NCBI GenBank assembly: GCA_036480335.1
Contig: JAZGGH010000004.1
Coordinates: forward strand, 26,664-90,663
Source: JAZGER01 sp036480335
Lineage (GTDB): Bacteria > Pseudomonadota > Gammaproteobacteria > DSM-19610
DNA length: 64,000 bases
Direction: 5' to 3'
Shown: piece by piece, positions 34,401-42,522 of the stretch
Numbering within the stretch: the first letter of the stretch is position 1
Layout of the letters: each line of letters opens with the position of its first letter
The notes under the pieces: model-generated
Database searches by the model: none
What the model was told of the DNA's origin: nothing
What the model saw: only the letters and a program-made list of their open reading frames with translations
Position numbers and translations under genes: made by a program

Positions 34401-35280
34401 GACTTGTTTCAGCAGGCCCGTGATATACTTTTGCCACATCACTGAGATAAACGGGTGAACCATCTCGAATTGCTATAACAAGTTTGGACAATTGCTGGGC
34501 ATTTTCAAGAAAAGCGCCAGTATAGATGCTGAATTGCGTACCTCCTGACTCAACACTACCCGCAGATTTTTCAGAGTTGGCAGACTTGACTGTATTAGCA
34601 ATCTGGTCAAGCGAAATTCCGTATCCATTCAAACGCTCAGGCAATACTTCAATTCGAATTTGCTCTGGTCGCCCACCCACAACAAACCCCTGCCCGGTAC
34701 CGGAAACTTCCTGTAACCTCTGCAATACATCAAGGCCCAGTGACCGCAATACACTATCATCAACACCACCAGACCAAAGAGTCACAGTAACAACAGGAAC
34801 ATCATCAATTCCCTTGGGTTTAACCAGCGGCATTGAAACACCCGGTGGGATTTTATCCATATTGGACTGAATCTTGTCATGTACTTTTACGATTGAAGGC
34901 CCAAGTTCCTCACCCACCTTGAAACGAACAGTCACAACCGCCTGGCCTCGGCTAGTTGCCGAATAGACGTGTTTTATCCCAGGAATCTCACTCAAGATGC
35001 GTTCAAGATGCTCTGTCGCAAGACTCGATACCTGATCCGCAGAAGCACCAGGATATTGAACAAAAATATCGATCATCGGGACAGAGATTTGCGGGTCTTC
35101 CTGTCGAGGTGTAAACACCAGACCGAGCAAGCCCATAAACAACATTGCTGCCATCAGCAGGGGGGTAATCGGAGAATCAATAAATACATTGGCTATTCGA
35201 CCAGCAATACCCAGATGCTCACGATCAAGACTGATAGATTTGGATTCTTTTTCTTCGTTGCTCTTTATCTCATCCGACAT
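31483..35280 (-). CDS. RND-family efflux pump, inner-membrane subunit
   Basis: 1265 aa, longer than the usual 1020-1050. The proton-relay pair is in helix 4: FSIGILVDDATVVVENIFR (Asp-Asp). The two large periplasmic loops and twelve membrane segments are normal; other blocks include TPRQEDPQISVPMIDIFVQY and PLTLIGIIPGHWIMG. The excess length is a C-terminal extension of about 120 residues, starting with a further hydrophobic segment (GTMVFYAVRAIFILLMAG) and ending in lysine-rich repeats of the KKKVTKKKV type. It follows the adaptor gene by 73 bases. No TolC-type gene is nearby. Substrate unknown. Confidence 0.9.
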   Translation of the reverse strand: MSDEIKSNEEKESKSISLDREHLGIAGRIANVFIDSPITPLLMAAMLFMGLLGLVFTPRQEDPQISVPMIDIFVQYPGASADQVSSLATEHLERILSEIPGIKHVYSATSRGQAVVTVRFKVGEELGPSIVKVHDKIQSNMDKIPPGVSMPLVKPKGIDDVPVVTVTLWSGGVDDSVLRSLGLDVLQRLQEVSGTGQGFVVGGRPEQIRIEVLPERLNGYGISLDQIANTVKSANSEKSAGSVESGGTQFSIYTGAFLENAQQLSKLVIAIRDGSPVYLSDVAKVYHGPAETSQMVNYYTGSGLDEGLPTSNGDAAVTIALAKKEGTNGVTIATSILDKLDELKGSLIPDNVNISITRDYGETANHKVNELLKAMFEATLAVAILCLIGLGFRAAFVVITVIPIVVLVTIFAAWILDYTIDRVSLFALIFSIGILVDDATVVVENIFRRWMQAGKTSIEVAVDAVREVGNPTILATLTIISALLPMGVVRGLMGPYMRPIPVLGASAMFFSLLAAFVFTPWFAMRVRPASVASFKKAEEREKKSQAVISKIFRPIIMPLVRNRKLGIFFLVGIIAMTAAVCVMFYTQSVAVKMLPFDNKPEFNVVINMPEGTALPVTANVATQMASLLKNEIPEVTEMQTYVGTASPFNFNGLVRHYYLRHEPHQADIQVMLLDKEDREKSSHELSVIARKLLTPVARSMGARIQVVEMPPGPPVLQTVVAEIYGPDPETRRQVARDMTAIFEKVENVIDVDNYMVDEFYFWRFEVNTDKASRNGITVDTINRNLAMAMGGYRLGDVKRSSPLEPTYIVLQAPLSIRSQLGRLSNLPIMGDQGNSIPLGELGTFVQVPEEPVIYHKDLRGLEYVTAEMEGRLGAPIYGMFGVEDELDNYTAPDGVQITGMPMGLIGSPKTDSISGFEWGGEWTVTYETFRDMGTAFMAAMLLIYALIVLEFKDYAIAGLIMAPIPLTLIGIIPGHWIMGAEFTATSMIGMIALGGIIVRISILIVEFVKNEVEKGKDIRSAAIDAAEMRLRPIFITSLTLMAGAMAIITDPIFEGMAVSLLFGAGVATLFTLIVIPLGCISAEKRFYTKERYAQMSASGSTVAAGSDSGDGMPFWFSLWSKLFTVGTMVFYAVRAIFILLMAGVNKLRGSSADSEETVSSSSVSSTSAEKTIKSVPARKSVAPSADKDAEKKTTSEKNTVEVEKNTQPVKKKVTKKKVVTKPESRDKVTKKKVIKKKVAEKKTSKRTATKRRGIRLMNDDDNQDS

Positions 35281-35353
35281 GATTCAGATAGACCTCTCTC
35301 GCAATTCAAATTTATGGCAGGCAGCATGCACCAATGCCTGAAGAAAGCACAAT

Positions 35354-36547
35354 CTAGCGTGATCGACCAGATGCCCAGCCTGACGCTTGCCCGCTACTAG
35401 GATGAACCTTGATCCGCTCGCCTGCTTTTATACCCGACAGAACACTTACCATGCCGTTCCCCAGCTGATCACCAAGACGGATCATGCGTAACTGGGTATC
35501 ATCAGTATCTGTTACGACAAAAACAGCAGGAAGACTACCTCGCCACATCACGGCAGAAACAGGGATCACAGGCACAGAACTGACGGATGCGGTTTTATCA
35601 GGCACCATAAGTTCAACATACATACCAGGACTAGCAGGTACGTCTTTGGGCAGATCAAACTTTACAGTGACCGTATGTCGTTGCGCATCTGCAACAGGGT
35701 AAATTTTTGCCACCCGAGCTTCAAACCTTGTGTTTCCAACATCGAGCTTTGCAGGAATCATCATACCTACAGTTATACTTTGGACATGCCTGGCCGGAAC
35801 ATCAACTTTAGCCTGAAGATAGCTGATATCTGCATATTCAAGCAAGGACGTCCCTGGCTGAACAGTATCACCCACTTCAATCAGTTTATGTAAAATCACC
35901 CCTTTAAATGGCGCTACAGAACGGGCATTACGTATTTTTGCATCAATTTCTTCAATATTTGCCCTGGCACTGATTTGCTGACCCTGTGCCTGGCTTAGAC
36001 GACTACCCTGAGAATATAAGTCAGCCTGTCTGTCAAGCCACGGATCACCACCTGCACTACCCGGCATAACCTGAGTCATTGGCTGGGTTACAAACTGGTC
36101 AAACATGGAAGGCATACCCATACCCGAACTGCCTGAAATACGTTTAGACTGTGGGGAATACAATTCACGGGAATACTGGACCCGTGCATTTTGCATCCTT
36201 GACGCAGCATTATTATATTCAGCTAACGCCGCCCGCCTTTTCGCCAGTAAATCATCATCATTAATAGTAACCAGGATCTGGTTTTGGCCGAACTTGTCAC
36301 CCTCAGAACCTGCAATAAATTCAACCCGGCCGGGGATTTGAGCTGTTAAAGTAACTTCTCTGAAGGGAACCACAGTGCCACCCAGAGTTATCGTCGCACC
36401 CAAAGGGCTTTCCATAACCATCATGATATCCGGGGAAGAATAACCAGAAGCAGGCATTTGCGCTGACACTGACTGGACGAAACCCGACAAAGCCACTCCA
36501 GATGCAAACACACTGGAAATCAATAATTTGTGATATATATTTTTCAT
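35354..36547 (-). CDS. RND periplasmic adaptor (membrane fusion protein)
   Basis: 397 aa with a signal peptide (LLISSVFASGVALSGFVQSVSA). Lipoyl half-motifs flank a helical hairpin: GTVVPFREVTLTAQIPGRVE before, and RSVAPFKGVILHKLIEVGD after; then beta-barrel and membrane-proximal domains (AKVDVPARHVQSITVGMMIP, PASPGMYVELMVP). The hairpin is interrupted by about 50 residues rich in Gly, Met, Ser and Gln (SGSSGMGMPSMFDQF, MPGSAGGDPWLD), which is not typical. It belongs with the RND gene 73 bases downstream. Confidence 0.9.
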   Translation of the reverse strand: MKNIYHKLLISSVFASGVALSGFVQSVSAQMPASGYSSPDIMMVMESPLGATITLGGTVVPFREVTLTAQIPGRVEFIAGSEGDKFGQNQILVTINDDDLLAKRRAALAEYNNAASRMQNARVQYSRELYSPQSKRISGSSGMGMPSMFDQFVTQPMTQVMPGSAGGDPWLDRQADLYSQGSRLSQAQGQQISARANIEEIDAKIRNARSVAPFKGVILHKLIEVGDTVQPGTSLLEYADISYLQAKVDVPARHVQSITVGMMIPAKLDVGNTRFEARVAKIYPVADAQRHTVTVKFDLPKDVPASPGMYVELMVPDKTASVSSVPVIPVSAVMWRGSLPAVFVVTDTDDTQLRMIRLGDQLGNGMVSVLSGIKAGERIKVHPSSGQASGWASGRSR

Positions 36548-36615
36548 ATGGACTCAGTTCCTTGACATAAACACTGCAATCAAATGATTAACGCAAAAAC
36601 CGGTTTCTTTTAATC

Positions 36616-36644
36616 AAGATGCCACTGAAACCCAGTGGCATCTT
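36616..36644 (-). terminator. terminator-like hairpin after the SCP2-like gene
   Basis: AAGATGCCACTG and CAGTGGCATCTT form a perfect 12-bp stem with a 5-base loop, 11 bases past the stop at 36656. The following minus strand bases GATTAAAAG are not a strong T-run. It separates this gene from the RND adaptor gene. Confidence 0.65.
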
Positions 36645-36655
36645 AGTGAAGATGT

Positions 36656-37051
36656 CTAGACCGAACCCATTGCCGTAAAGCTTTTAATAAATGGCCCTGC
36701 CATTCTTGGATCCTTGATCATGGCAGTGTAATCACCTACCTTGAACTTCAATTTTCTGGATGTGTATGCAATGCCCAAACCCATCATACCCGGCGGTTTT
36801 TTCATCCATTTTTTCCAGTGATCCTCAGATGCGCGCATATCCCAGCTCAACTCCTGACCATTAAAACCCTCGGCTGCAACTGCTTTACCATTCTCAACCG
36901 TCAGCACTCCTCGCGGCTCGTCTTCTCCATCTATCCCATAAGCTATAATAGAATTAAAATCTATTTTTTCTAATGCATCTGCCAGGCCGGGTTGGCTATT
37001 CCATTTCTCCATGAAAGAAGCCATCCAGTCAGCTGTAAATAAATCTGCCAT
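36656..37051 (-). CDS. SCP2 sterol-transfer-like domain protein
   Basis: 131 aa without signal peptide. The pattern RGVLTVENGKAVAAE, LSWDMRASEDHWKKWM, the KPPGMMGLGIAYTSRKLKFKVGD segment and a final MAGPFIKSFTAMG fits the SCP2 fold, a hydrophobic tunnel that binds lipids or acyl chains. In bacteria such proteins often occur with lipid or aromatic metabolism. It lies just upstream of the RND/ParA/dynamin region and is separated by a hairpin, so whether it belongs to that system is open. Confidence 0.8.
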   Translation of the reverse strand: MADLFTADWMASFMEKWNSQPGLADALEKIDFNSIIAYGIDGEDEPRGVLTVENGKAVAAEGFNGQELSWDMRASEDHWKKWMKKPPGMMGLGIAYTSRKLKFKVGDYTAMIKDPRMAGPFIKSFTAMGSV

Positions 37052-37244
37052 TTTCTACTCTCCTCAGTCAGTTAATCTAGTTATTTGCAATGCCATTTTG
37101 ATTGAAATACTTTATTTTCGCAATATATCACGTCACCATTACTACTAAGACATATGTTTAGCTATATTTTACCCTATACAATAGTCTATTCGCATAGCTT
37201 ATGATCTATAACCTGCTTTCAAATAACGTATTAAAAGATTGTTT

Positions 37245-38318
37245 TTATTCATTTTCCTGGATTCCCGGCCCAAGTAAAACCGCCATCCAGCGACTATCTT
37301 CACTGGATGAAAGTGCGATCTGTACTGCAATGGTTAATGGAACCGACAGAAACATACCTACAGGTCCGAGTACCCATCCCCAGAAAACCAGCGAAACAAA
37401 GACAACAAGCGGCGACAAACCAAGCTTGTTCCCCATTAAACGGGGTTCCAGCATACTTCCTATAGCCATATTGACAGTGAGGAATAATATACTGACAGCT
37501 ATTGCACTTCCAACCCCCATTTCCAGCAAACCAATCAGAACTGCAGGAACAGCAGCTATAATAGAGCCGATATTGGGTATGAAATTGAAAAGAAAGGCCA
37601 AAAAACCCCACAACACTGGAAAATCAACGCCCAATAGCGACAAGCCAATAGCGACGATAAATCCGGTCAACAATGAGGTCATCGTCTTTATCCCCATATA
37701 CTGCTTTACATTATCGAGCACCGTATTTATTTGACTAAAGGATAGATCCCGACCCCCACTAGCCTTACGTAACTTACTGGAGAATGTAGAAAATTCCAGC
37801 AAAATAAAGATGACGGTCAAAATAATCAGAAAAGCATTGGTTAATACCCCGCCCAGCCCTTTTAACACACCCGACGCCAGCGACATGGCTGAAGCCGGAT
37901 TCAAAAATTCCAGAAAAGTCTGCCGGGAAACAGATATTCCCATACCTGCAAGCCAGTCAACAAAACGCAAGGTTAACTGATTCAGTTTTTCCTGGTAAAC
38001 AGGCATCGCCTGGGAAAAGCCATCCAGCGCCCCGCCCAGAAGTGCCGCCATAATTAAACCACCGCCAAGCACACATAATATGACGACAATCAACGCTAAC
38101 CAGACTGGCAAGTGCTTTTTCTGTAACCAGATCAACATCGGTGCACAGATAATGGAAAGAAAAACAGCTAACAGGAATGGCACTATCATTGCCTGCGCAG
38201 ATCGCATACCAGCCACGACAACAATGAATGCGGCAAAACCGATCAGTACGCGGTAAGAGATACTTTTCAGGTGTCTATCATCCATAAAATCCGTATTTTG
38301 GTTAATTAATAAAGGCAA
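37245..38318 (-). CDS. AI-2E/PerM-family permease (UPF0118)
   Basis: 357 aa with about seven to eight hydrophobic segments and the family ending: NFIPNIGSIIAAVPAVLIGL, LEPRLMGNKLGLSPLVVFVS and VGMFLSVPLTIAVQI. Family members include the AI-2 exporter TqsA, the E. coli PerM and Na+/H+ antiporters, so the substrate cannot be given. Inner membrane. Divergent from the DUF1631 gene, with a 124-base shared promoter region. Confidence 0.88.
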   Translation of the reverse strand: MPLLINQNTDFMDDRHLKSISYRVLIGFAAFIVVVAGMRSAQAMIVPFLLAVFLSIICAPMLIWLQKKHLPVWLALIVVILCVLGGGLIMAALLGGALDGFSQAMPVYQEKLNQLTLRFVDWLAGMGISVSRQTFLEFLNPASAMSLASGVLKGLGGVLTNAFLIILTVIFILLEFSTFSSKLRKASGGRDLSFSQINTVLDNVKQYMGIKTMTSLLTGFIVAIGLSLLGVDFPVLWGFLAFLFNFIPNIGSIIAAVPAVLIGLLEMGVGSAIAVSILFLTVNMAIGSMLEPRLMGNKLGLSPLVVFVSLVFWGWVLGPVGMFLSVPLTIAVQIALSSSEDSRWMAVLLGPGIQENE

Positions 38319-38442
38319 TACTGATAAATTGTAACCTTAAACGACTGACTCTGCGCCATTACCTTCCCAAAACCTCAAGAGCCACACAAAACCTGCCGAT
38401 AGTTTCATAAGCTATTTATTCGATTATTCAACTGGGAATCAC

Positions 38443-40707
38443 ATGCCAATTCTAGATAAATTCAAACCATTGATGGTTGACTACCAGAAAACCGCCCTAA
38501 ATTTTCTGGAAACCGGCATTAAAAATGTCTTCGATAATGCTGACGCAGCACTATTAAGTTTTGCCGAAAAAGCGGAGAACAACCTGGCCCAGTCACATTT
38601 CTTTGAAGCAATGAACGAAGTTCGTCATCATAGACGAACCATCGAAGAGGCGTTCATAACAGAGATCAGGAAGAGCTTTGAAGTATTCCCGGACAATTCT
38701 GAAAATGAAGAAGATACACAGGAAGACTTATTAAATCTTAATGCGTTAGCATTGATCGAAACCGAAGATTATGAAGAAGACGTTGCACTGAAAAATGCGC
38801 TGTCAAAACTTAATCGCTTTATTCAGGAAGACATGTTTGCATTGCGCCAACGTCTTTCGATCATCATACATTGTATGCCGGTTTCCGAAAAACAGGCACC
38901 TGCTGGACCTGACTCCCTTTCCAGAGCATTTAAAATCGCATTATCAGGGCTACAAATTGACAGCAAAGTCAAACTTGTCTTCATTGCTCTGTTTGATAAA
39001 TACATACTCAGAAAAATCTCACCTGTTTATCAACAGGTCAATAAGAGCTTTATTGCTGCTGATGTTTTGCCAAACCTTAAATATGAAATAAAAAAGAGCG
39101 GTGGAAATTACTCAATTCCGGTACCCCCACTCCCTTCATCTGCCACAGACAATCTGGCTGCTGGTTCTGACAGTAAGCAATCAAGGGAAGCCCTGGGTGA
39201 AGAACTCTTCGGGACAATTTGTCAGTTGCTGGCTAATAGAAATACGCCCGAATCACAACCTTATGAGCCACGATCTGCGGCTCAACAAATAACAGACACT
39301 GAAATGAAACCGGTGCTGATCGATTCCATTGGAGAAGTTCAGAAAATCTCTCTCAGGAACTCGCCTCTTGAAAGTCAGTCGGTTGATGCTCAACCCCTGA
39401 TATCGGTAAAGACTAACTCATCAGAACAATCAGATGAGACCATTATTGAGTCACTCAAAGAAACTATACGAGCCGAAAAAGAAACTATTTTTAATGGCAT
39501 AGATCGTCGCCAACTTCCTTCGGCTGACACCGACGTAATTGATCTTGTCGGTATGATTTTTGAATACATGGTTACTGAAAAAGACCTTCCCAGCAAGATC
39601 AAAACGCCTCTTAGTCGATTACATACCCCTTTTCTGAAAGTGGCAATCATTGATCGTAAATTCTTTACCAGAAACTCACACCCAGCCCGAAGACTCCTGG
39701 ATACCATGATCAATGCCGGCATTTACTGGACCGACACAAACAACCTCGAAACAGGCATTTACCCTGATATTGTACGCACTGTAGAAAATGTTTTAAGTGG
39801 ATTTGACAAGAACGTTACTATCTTTGAAGAACTCTATGAGGATTTTACACAATGTGTTGCCCGCCTGGAAGAAAAGTCACTCATCATTGAAAGAAGAACC
39901 AATGAGGCGGCTAAAGGGCAAGATAGACTTTTCGCAGCTCGTAATAGAGCCCAACAGGAAGTCAATCACATCATCCAGAGTAAGGAAATTGCAAAACCTG
40001 CCTGCGACCTATTGCAGAAACTATGGACAGACAAACTTACCTTCATGTTATTACGTGATAGTAACATCGATAAATCAAGAGAGTGGCAACAAACTACTTT
40101 GCAGGCAGTTGATATCGTAAATAGCACTCAATTTCCTGTTGATGAAAATACTCGTGAGACACTCTCCTTACAACTGGAGTCGATGCAGCAATCTATTCGT
40201 GATTCCCTGCAAAATGTCCATCATGCTGAGAAAGAAGCCTTATTACAGGCACTTTTTAAACATCAGTATGACATTCTGAAAGACTCTGTTGAAAAAACAG
40301 CCAGACCGGCTCCACCGCCAATCCAGATATCAAATAGCTCACAAACAGCCAGACCAGCCAAAGTTACAGCCAAAAAAGACCTGAACGAAGAAGAAACCAG
40401 AATACTGGAGATGGTTAACAGTCTTCCATTTGGTACCTGGTTTGAGTTTCGTGACGATGCTACTGGAAAAACGCAAAAAGCCAAACTTTCCTGGCGCAGC
40501 ATGGTTACCAAAAAATATATGTTTGTCGATCAGATGGGTCTTAAAGCTGCAGTTATCGCCATGTCTGACCTGGCAAAAGCAATCGCTACTGGAACCACAC
40601 GAATAATGGATGAAAACAATCAACCCTTTGTTGACAGAGCACTTTCATCTGTTCAACGATCACTCAACGAACATTCATCAGAAATGAACAAAACCGCTCA
40701 AAACTAA
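38443..40707 (+). CDS. DUF1631 family protein
   Basis: 754 aa, soluble, acidic and largely helical, with blocks that fit DUF1631: an N-terminal FFEAMNEVRHHRRTIEEAF, a middle LPSKIKTPLSRLHTPFLKVAI followed by ARRLLDTMINAG, and a C-terminal LPFGTWFEFRD and KAKLSWRSMVTKKYMFVDQM segment. The last part resembles a PilZ-like beta barrel. The family is found next to, or fused with, PilZ domains, and a PilZ gene follows 10 bases downstream. A role in cyclic-di-GMP-linked surface behaviour is plausible but not shown. Confidence 0.85.
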   Translation: MPILDKFKPLMVDYQKTALNFLETGIKNVFDNADAALLSFAEKAENNLAQSHFFEAMNEVRHHRRTIEEAFITEIRKSFEVFPDNSENEEDTQEDLLNLNALALIETEDYEEDVALKNALSKLNRFIQEDMFALRQRLSIIIHCMPVSEKQAPAGPDSLSRAFKIALSGLQIDSKVKLVFIALFDKYILRKISPVYQQVNKSFIAADVLPNLKYEIKKSGGNYSIPVPPLPSSATDNLAAGSDSKQSREALGEELFGTICQLLANRNTPESQPYEPRSAAQQITDTEMKPVLIDSIGEVQKISLRNSPLESQSVDAQPLISVKTNSSEQSDETIIESLKETIRAEKETIFNGIDRRQLPSADTDVIDLVGMIFEYMVTEKDLPSKIKTPLSRLHTPFLKVAIIDRKFFTRNSHPARRLLDTMINAGIYWTDTNNLETGIYPDIVRTVENVLSGFDKNVTIFEELYEDFTQCVARLEEKSLIIERRTNEAAKGQDRLFAARNRAQQEVNHIIQSKEIAKPACDLLQKLWTDKLTFMLLRDSNIDKSREWQQTTLQAVDIVNSTQFPVDENTRETLSLQLESMQQSIRDSLQNVHHAEKEALLQALFKHQYDILKDSVEKTARPAPPPIQISNSSQTARPAKVTAKKDLNEEETRILEMVNSLPFGTWFEFRDDATGKTQKAKLSWRSMVTKKYMFVDQMGLKAAVIAMSDLAKAIATGTTRIMDENNQPFVDRALSSVQRSLNEHSSEMNKTAQN

Positions 40708-40717
40708 GGACAATATT

Positions 40718-41068
40718 ATGGCAAACCCAGATACAGCATCAGAAGATCATCGCAGACAATCCCGCCTGGAAATACAGGATAATATACCTGTTACTAATCT
40801 GCACACCGGGGAAATAATTGGCCAGCTCGCCAACCTTTCTTCAGAAGGTTTAATGATTTCATCCCGTTTCGCAATTGATTCAGGCACAACCTATCAGGTG
40901 ACCATTCCAATCACAGTAGAAGGCGATAGCGAAATAACGATTTCATTAGGCGCTGAAAGCCTCTGGACAGAAAACAGCAATCAGAATGGTATTTATTTCA
41001 CAGGCTTCTATATAATAGACATTTCTCCAGAACATCACGCTATTCTTGATCGCCTGCTGAGTCAATAA
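40718..41068 (+). CDS. PilZ-domain protein (c-di-GMP receptor type)
   Basis: 116 aa consisting of a single PilZ barrel. The first binding motif appears as RRQSRLEI near residues 11-18 (R-x3-R form) and the second as LSSEGLMISS near residues 40-49, where the usual D/N-x-S-x-x-G is S-S-E-G-type, so binding strength is uncertain. It is translated from the same message as the DUF1631 protein and likely transmits c-di-GMP level to it. Convergent with grx. Confidence 0.8.
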   Translation: MANPDTASEDHRRQSRLEIQDNIPVTNLHTGEIIGQLANLSSEGLMISSRFAIDSGTTYQVTIPITVEGDSEITISLGAESLWTENSNQNGIYFTGFYIIDISPEHHAILDRLLSQ

Positions 41069-41085
41069 CCAAACCAGCCAGATGA

Positions 41086-41346
41086 TTATTTGATGATAAA
41101 ATCATCTAGTTTACCGTCCATATGATACTCGGTGAGCTCAGATAGACTGCCGATCCACTGACCCTCAATGACAATTTGTGGGACTGTCCTCGCCCCATTT
41201 GTTAGGCGAGCCATCTCTATCAACCCTTTGCGGTCAGTATCCACCATAATAATGGTGAAAGGAATATTCCATTTTTCCAGCAACTGCTTTGCACGCTGAC
41301 ACATTGGACATTTTGCTGTGCTATACACTCTGACTACTGCAGTCAT
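41086..41346 (-). CDS. glutaredoxin (GrxC-type), active site CPMC
   Basis: 86 aa. Dithiol active site C-P-M-C at residues 14-17 (YSTAKCPMCQRAKQL); the TVPQIVIEG cis-Pro segment and a late GSLSELTEYHMDGKLD follow the GrxC fold. It reduces disulfides with glutathione in the cytoplasm. The start overlaps the dnaQ stop by 4 bases (ATGA), so the two are coupled. Confidence 0.9.
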   Translation of the reverse strand: MTAVVRVYSTAKCPMCQRAKQLLEKWNIPFTIIMVDTDRKGLIEMARLTNGARTVPQIVIEGQWIGSLSELTEYHMDGKLDDFIIK

Positions 41347-42065
41347 AACGCACCCTTCTTCAACGAATCCCAGACAACCTTATTTCCACAGGCTTTACGA
41401 ATAGCAACCAGGCGTTTTTCATGTTCAGCCAATTCAATATCTGAGGCGCGAATGATATTAAGCGGGCCTTTATACGTAATCCTGTCGATATCTTTGTCTG
41501 ACATCTGCGTCACTTCAACAGCAGAGGCATCATCGAGACTAAGAGCCACTTGACCGCCAGTCATCAGCAAATAAACGTCTGCGAGAATTTCTGCATCCAG
41601 TAAAGCACCATGCAATTCACGGTGTGAGTTATTGACCTCATAACGACGACATAAGGCATCAAGTGAATTTTTTTGTCCTGGATGCATTTTCCTGGCCATG
41701 ATTAATGTATCCATGACCGAACACTTATCATCTACACAATAGCCAGCCTGAGTCAGACCAAGCTCGTGATTGATAAAACCTACATCAAACGGAGCGTTAT
41801 GAATAATCAATTCCGCCCCGTCTATATAACGGATGAAATCATCCCTTATATCCTCAAAAAAGGGCTTATCTGCCAGGAATTCTGTCGTAATGCCATGTAC
41901 CTCAACAGCACCGGAATCAATCTCTCTCCGAGGGCAGATATATTGATGAAAATGGCTGTTTGTTAGCTTACGATCAATTACTTCTACACAACCTATTTCA
42001 ATAATTCTATGACCGTCCATGGGACTGAGCCCCGTTGTTTCTGTATCAAGAACAACTTGACGCAT
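41343..42065 (-). CDS. dnaQ: DNA polymerase III subunit epsilon (3'-5' proofreading exonuclease)
   Basis: 240 aa, usual length. DEDDh residues: DTETTGL at 7-13, the ELIIHNAPFDVGFINHEL block, and HRELHGALLDAEILADVYLL. The C-terminal part (about 190-240) is the polymerase-binding tail. It lies 2 bases past rnhA, in the order seen in E. coli except for strand relation. It proofreads replication errors in the core polymerase. Confidence 0.96.
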   Translation of the reverse strand: MRQVVLDTETTGLSPMDGHRIIEIGCVEVIDRKLTNSHFHQYICPRREIDSGAVEVHGITTEFLADKPFFEDIRDDFIRYIDGAELIIHNAPFDVGFINHELGLTQAGYCVDDKCSVMDTLIMARKMHPGQKNSLDALCRRYEVNNSHRELHGALLDAEILADVYLLMTGGQVALSLDDASAVEVTQMSDKDIDRITYKGPLNIIRASDIELAEHEKRLVAIRKACGNKVVWDSLKKGAL

Positions 42066-42067
42066 AT

Positions 42068-42508
42068 CTATTTTCCCTGTATTTCATCTACGCCCTGATT
42101 AGCTAACTGGTCAGCTCGTTCGTTCTCAGTATGCCCACTGTGCCCTTTTACCCAGCACCATTCAACCTCATGTTCTTTCACTGCTTCATCCAGACGCTTC
42201 CAGAGATCAACATTTTTGACCGGTTTTCGCGCTGCTGTTTTCCAGCCACGTTTTTTCCAGCCAACTAACCATTCAGAAATACCTTTCAGAACATAAGACG
42301 AATCCGTTGTAACCCGAACCTCACAACCCCGACTCAGAGTCTCCAGAGCCTTGATAGCTGCCATTAATTCCATACGGTTATTTGTTGTATTTGCCTCTCC
42401 ACCATACATCTCTTTCTCATGATCACCATACCTCAGAATGAACCCCCAGCCTCCTGGCCCAGGGTTTCCACGGCATGCACCATCGGTAAATATTTCTACA
42501 GCTTTCAT
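42068..42508 (-). CDS. rnhA: ribonuclease HI
   Basis: 146 aa. Catalytic acids D9 (IFTDGACRGNPGPGGWG), E47 region (NNRMELMAAIKAL), D69 region (TDSSYVLKGI) and the final D near 132 (ERADQLANQG) are in place, with the basic handle KKRGWKTAARKPVKNVDLW. It removes RNA from RNA-DNA hybrids. Between the yafS-like methyltransferase and dnaQ. Confidence 0.97.
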   Translation of the reverse strand: MKAVEIFTDGACRGNPGPGGWGFILRYGDHEKEMYGGEANTTNNRMELMAAIKALETLSRGCEVRVTTDSSYVLKGISEWLVGWKKRGWKTAARKPVKNVDLWKRLDEAVKEHEVEWCWVKGHSGHTENERADQLANQGVDEIQGK

Positions 42509-42522
42509 TAATACTATTCCTC

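Noticed and set aside
31483..35280. Heavy-metal (CusA-type) RND pump
   Set aside because: The helix 4 motif is G-I-L-V-D-D-A-T-V-V-V-E-N with an Asp-Asp pair, as in HAE-type pumps. No copper/silver genes or Met-cluster evidence nearby supports a metal role.
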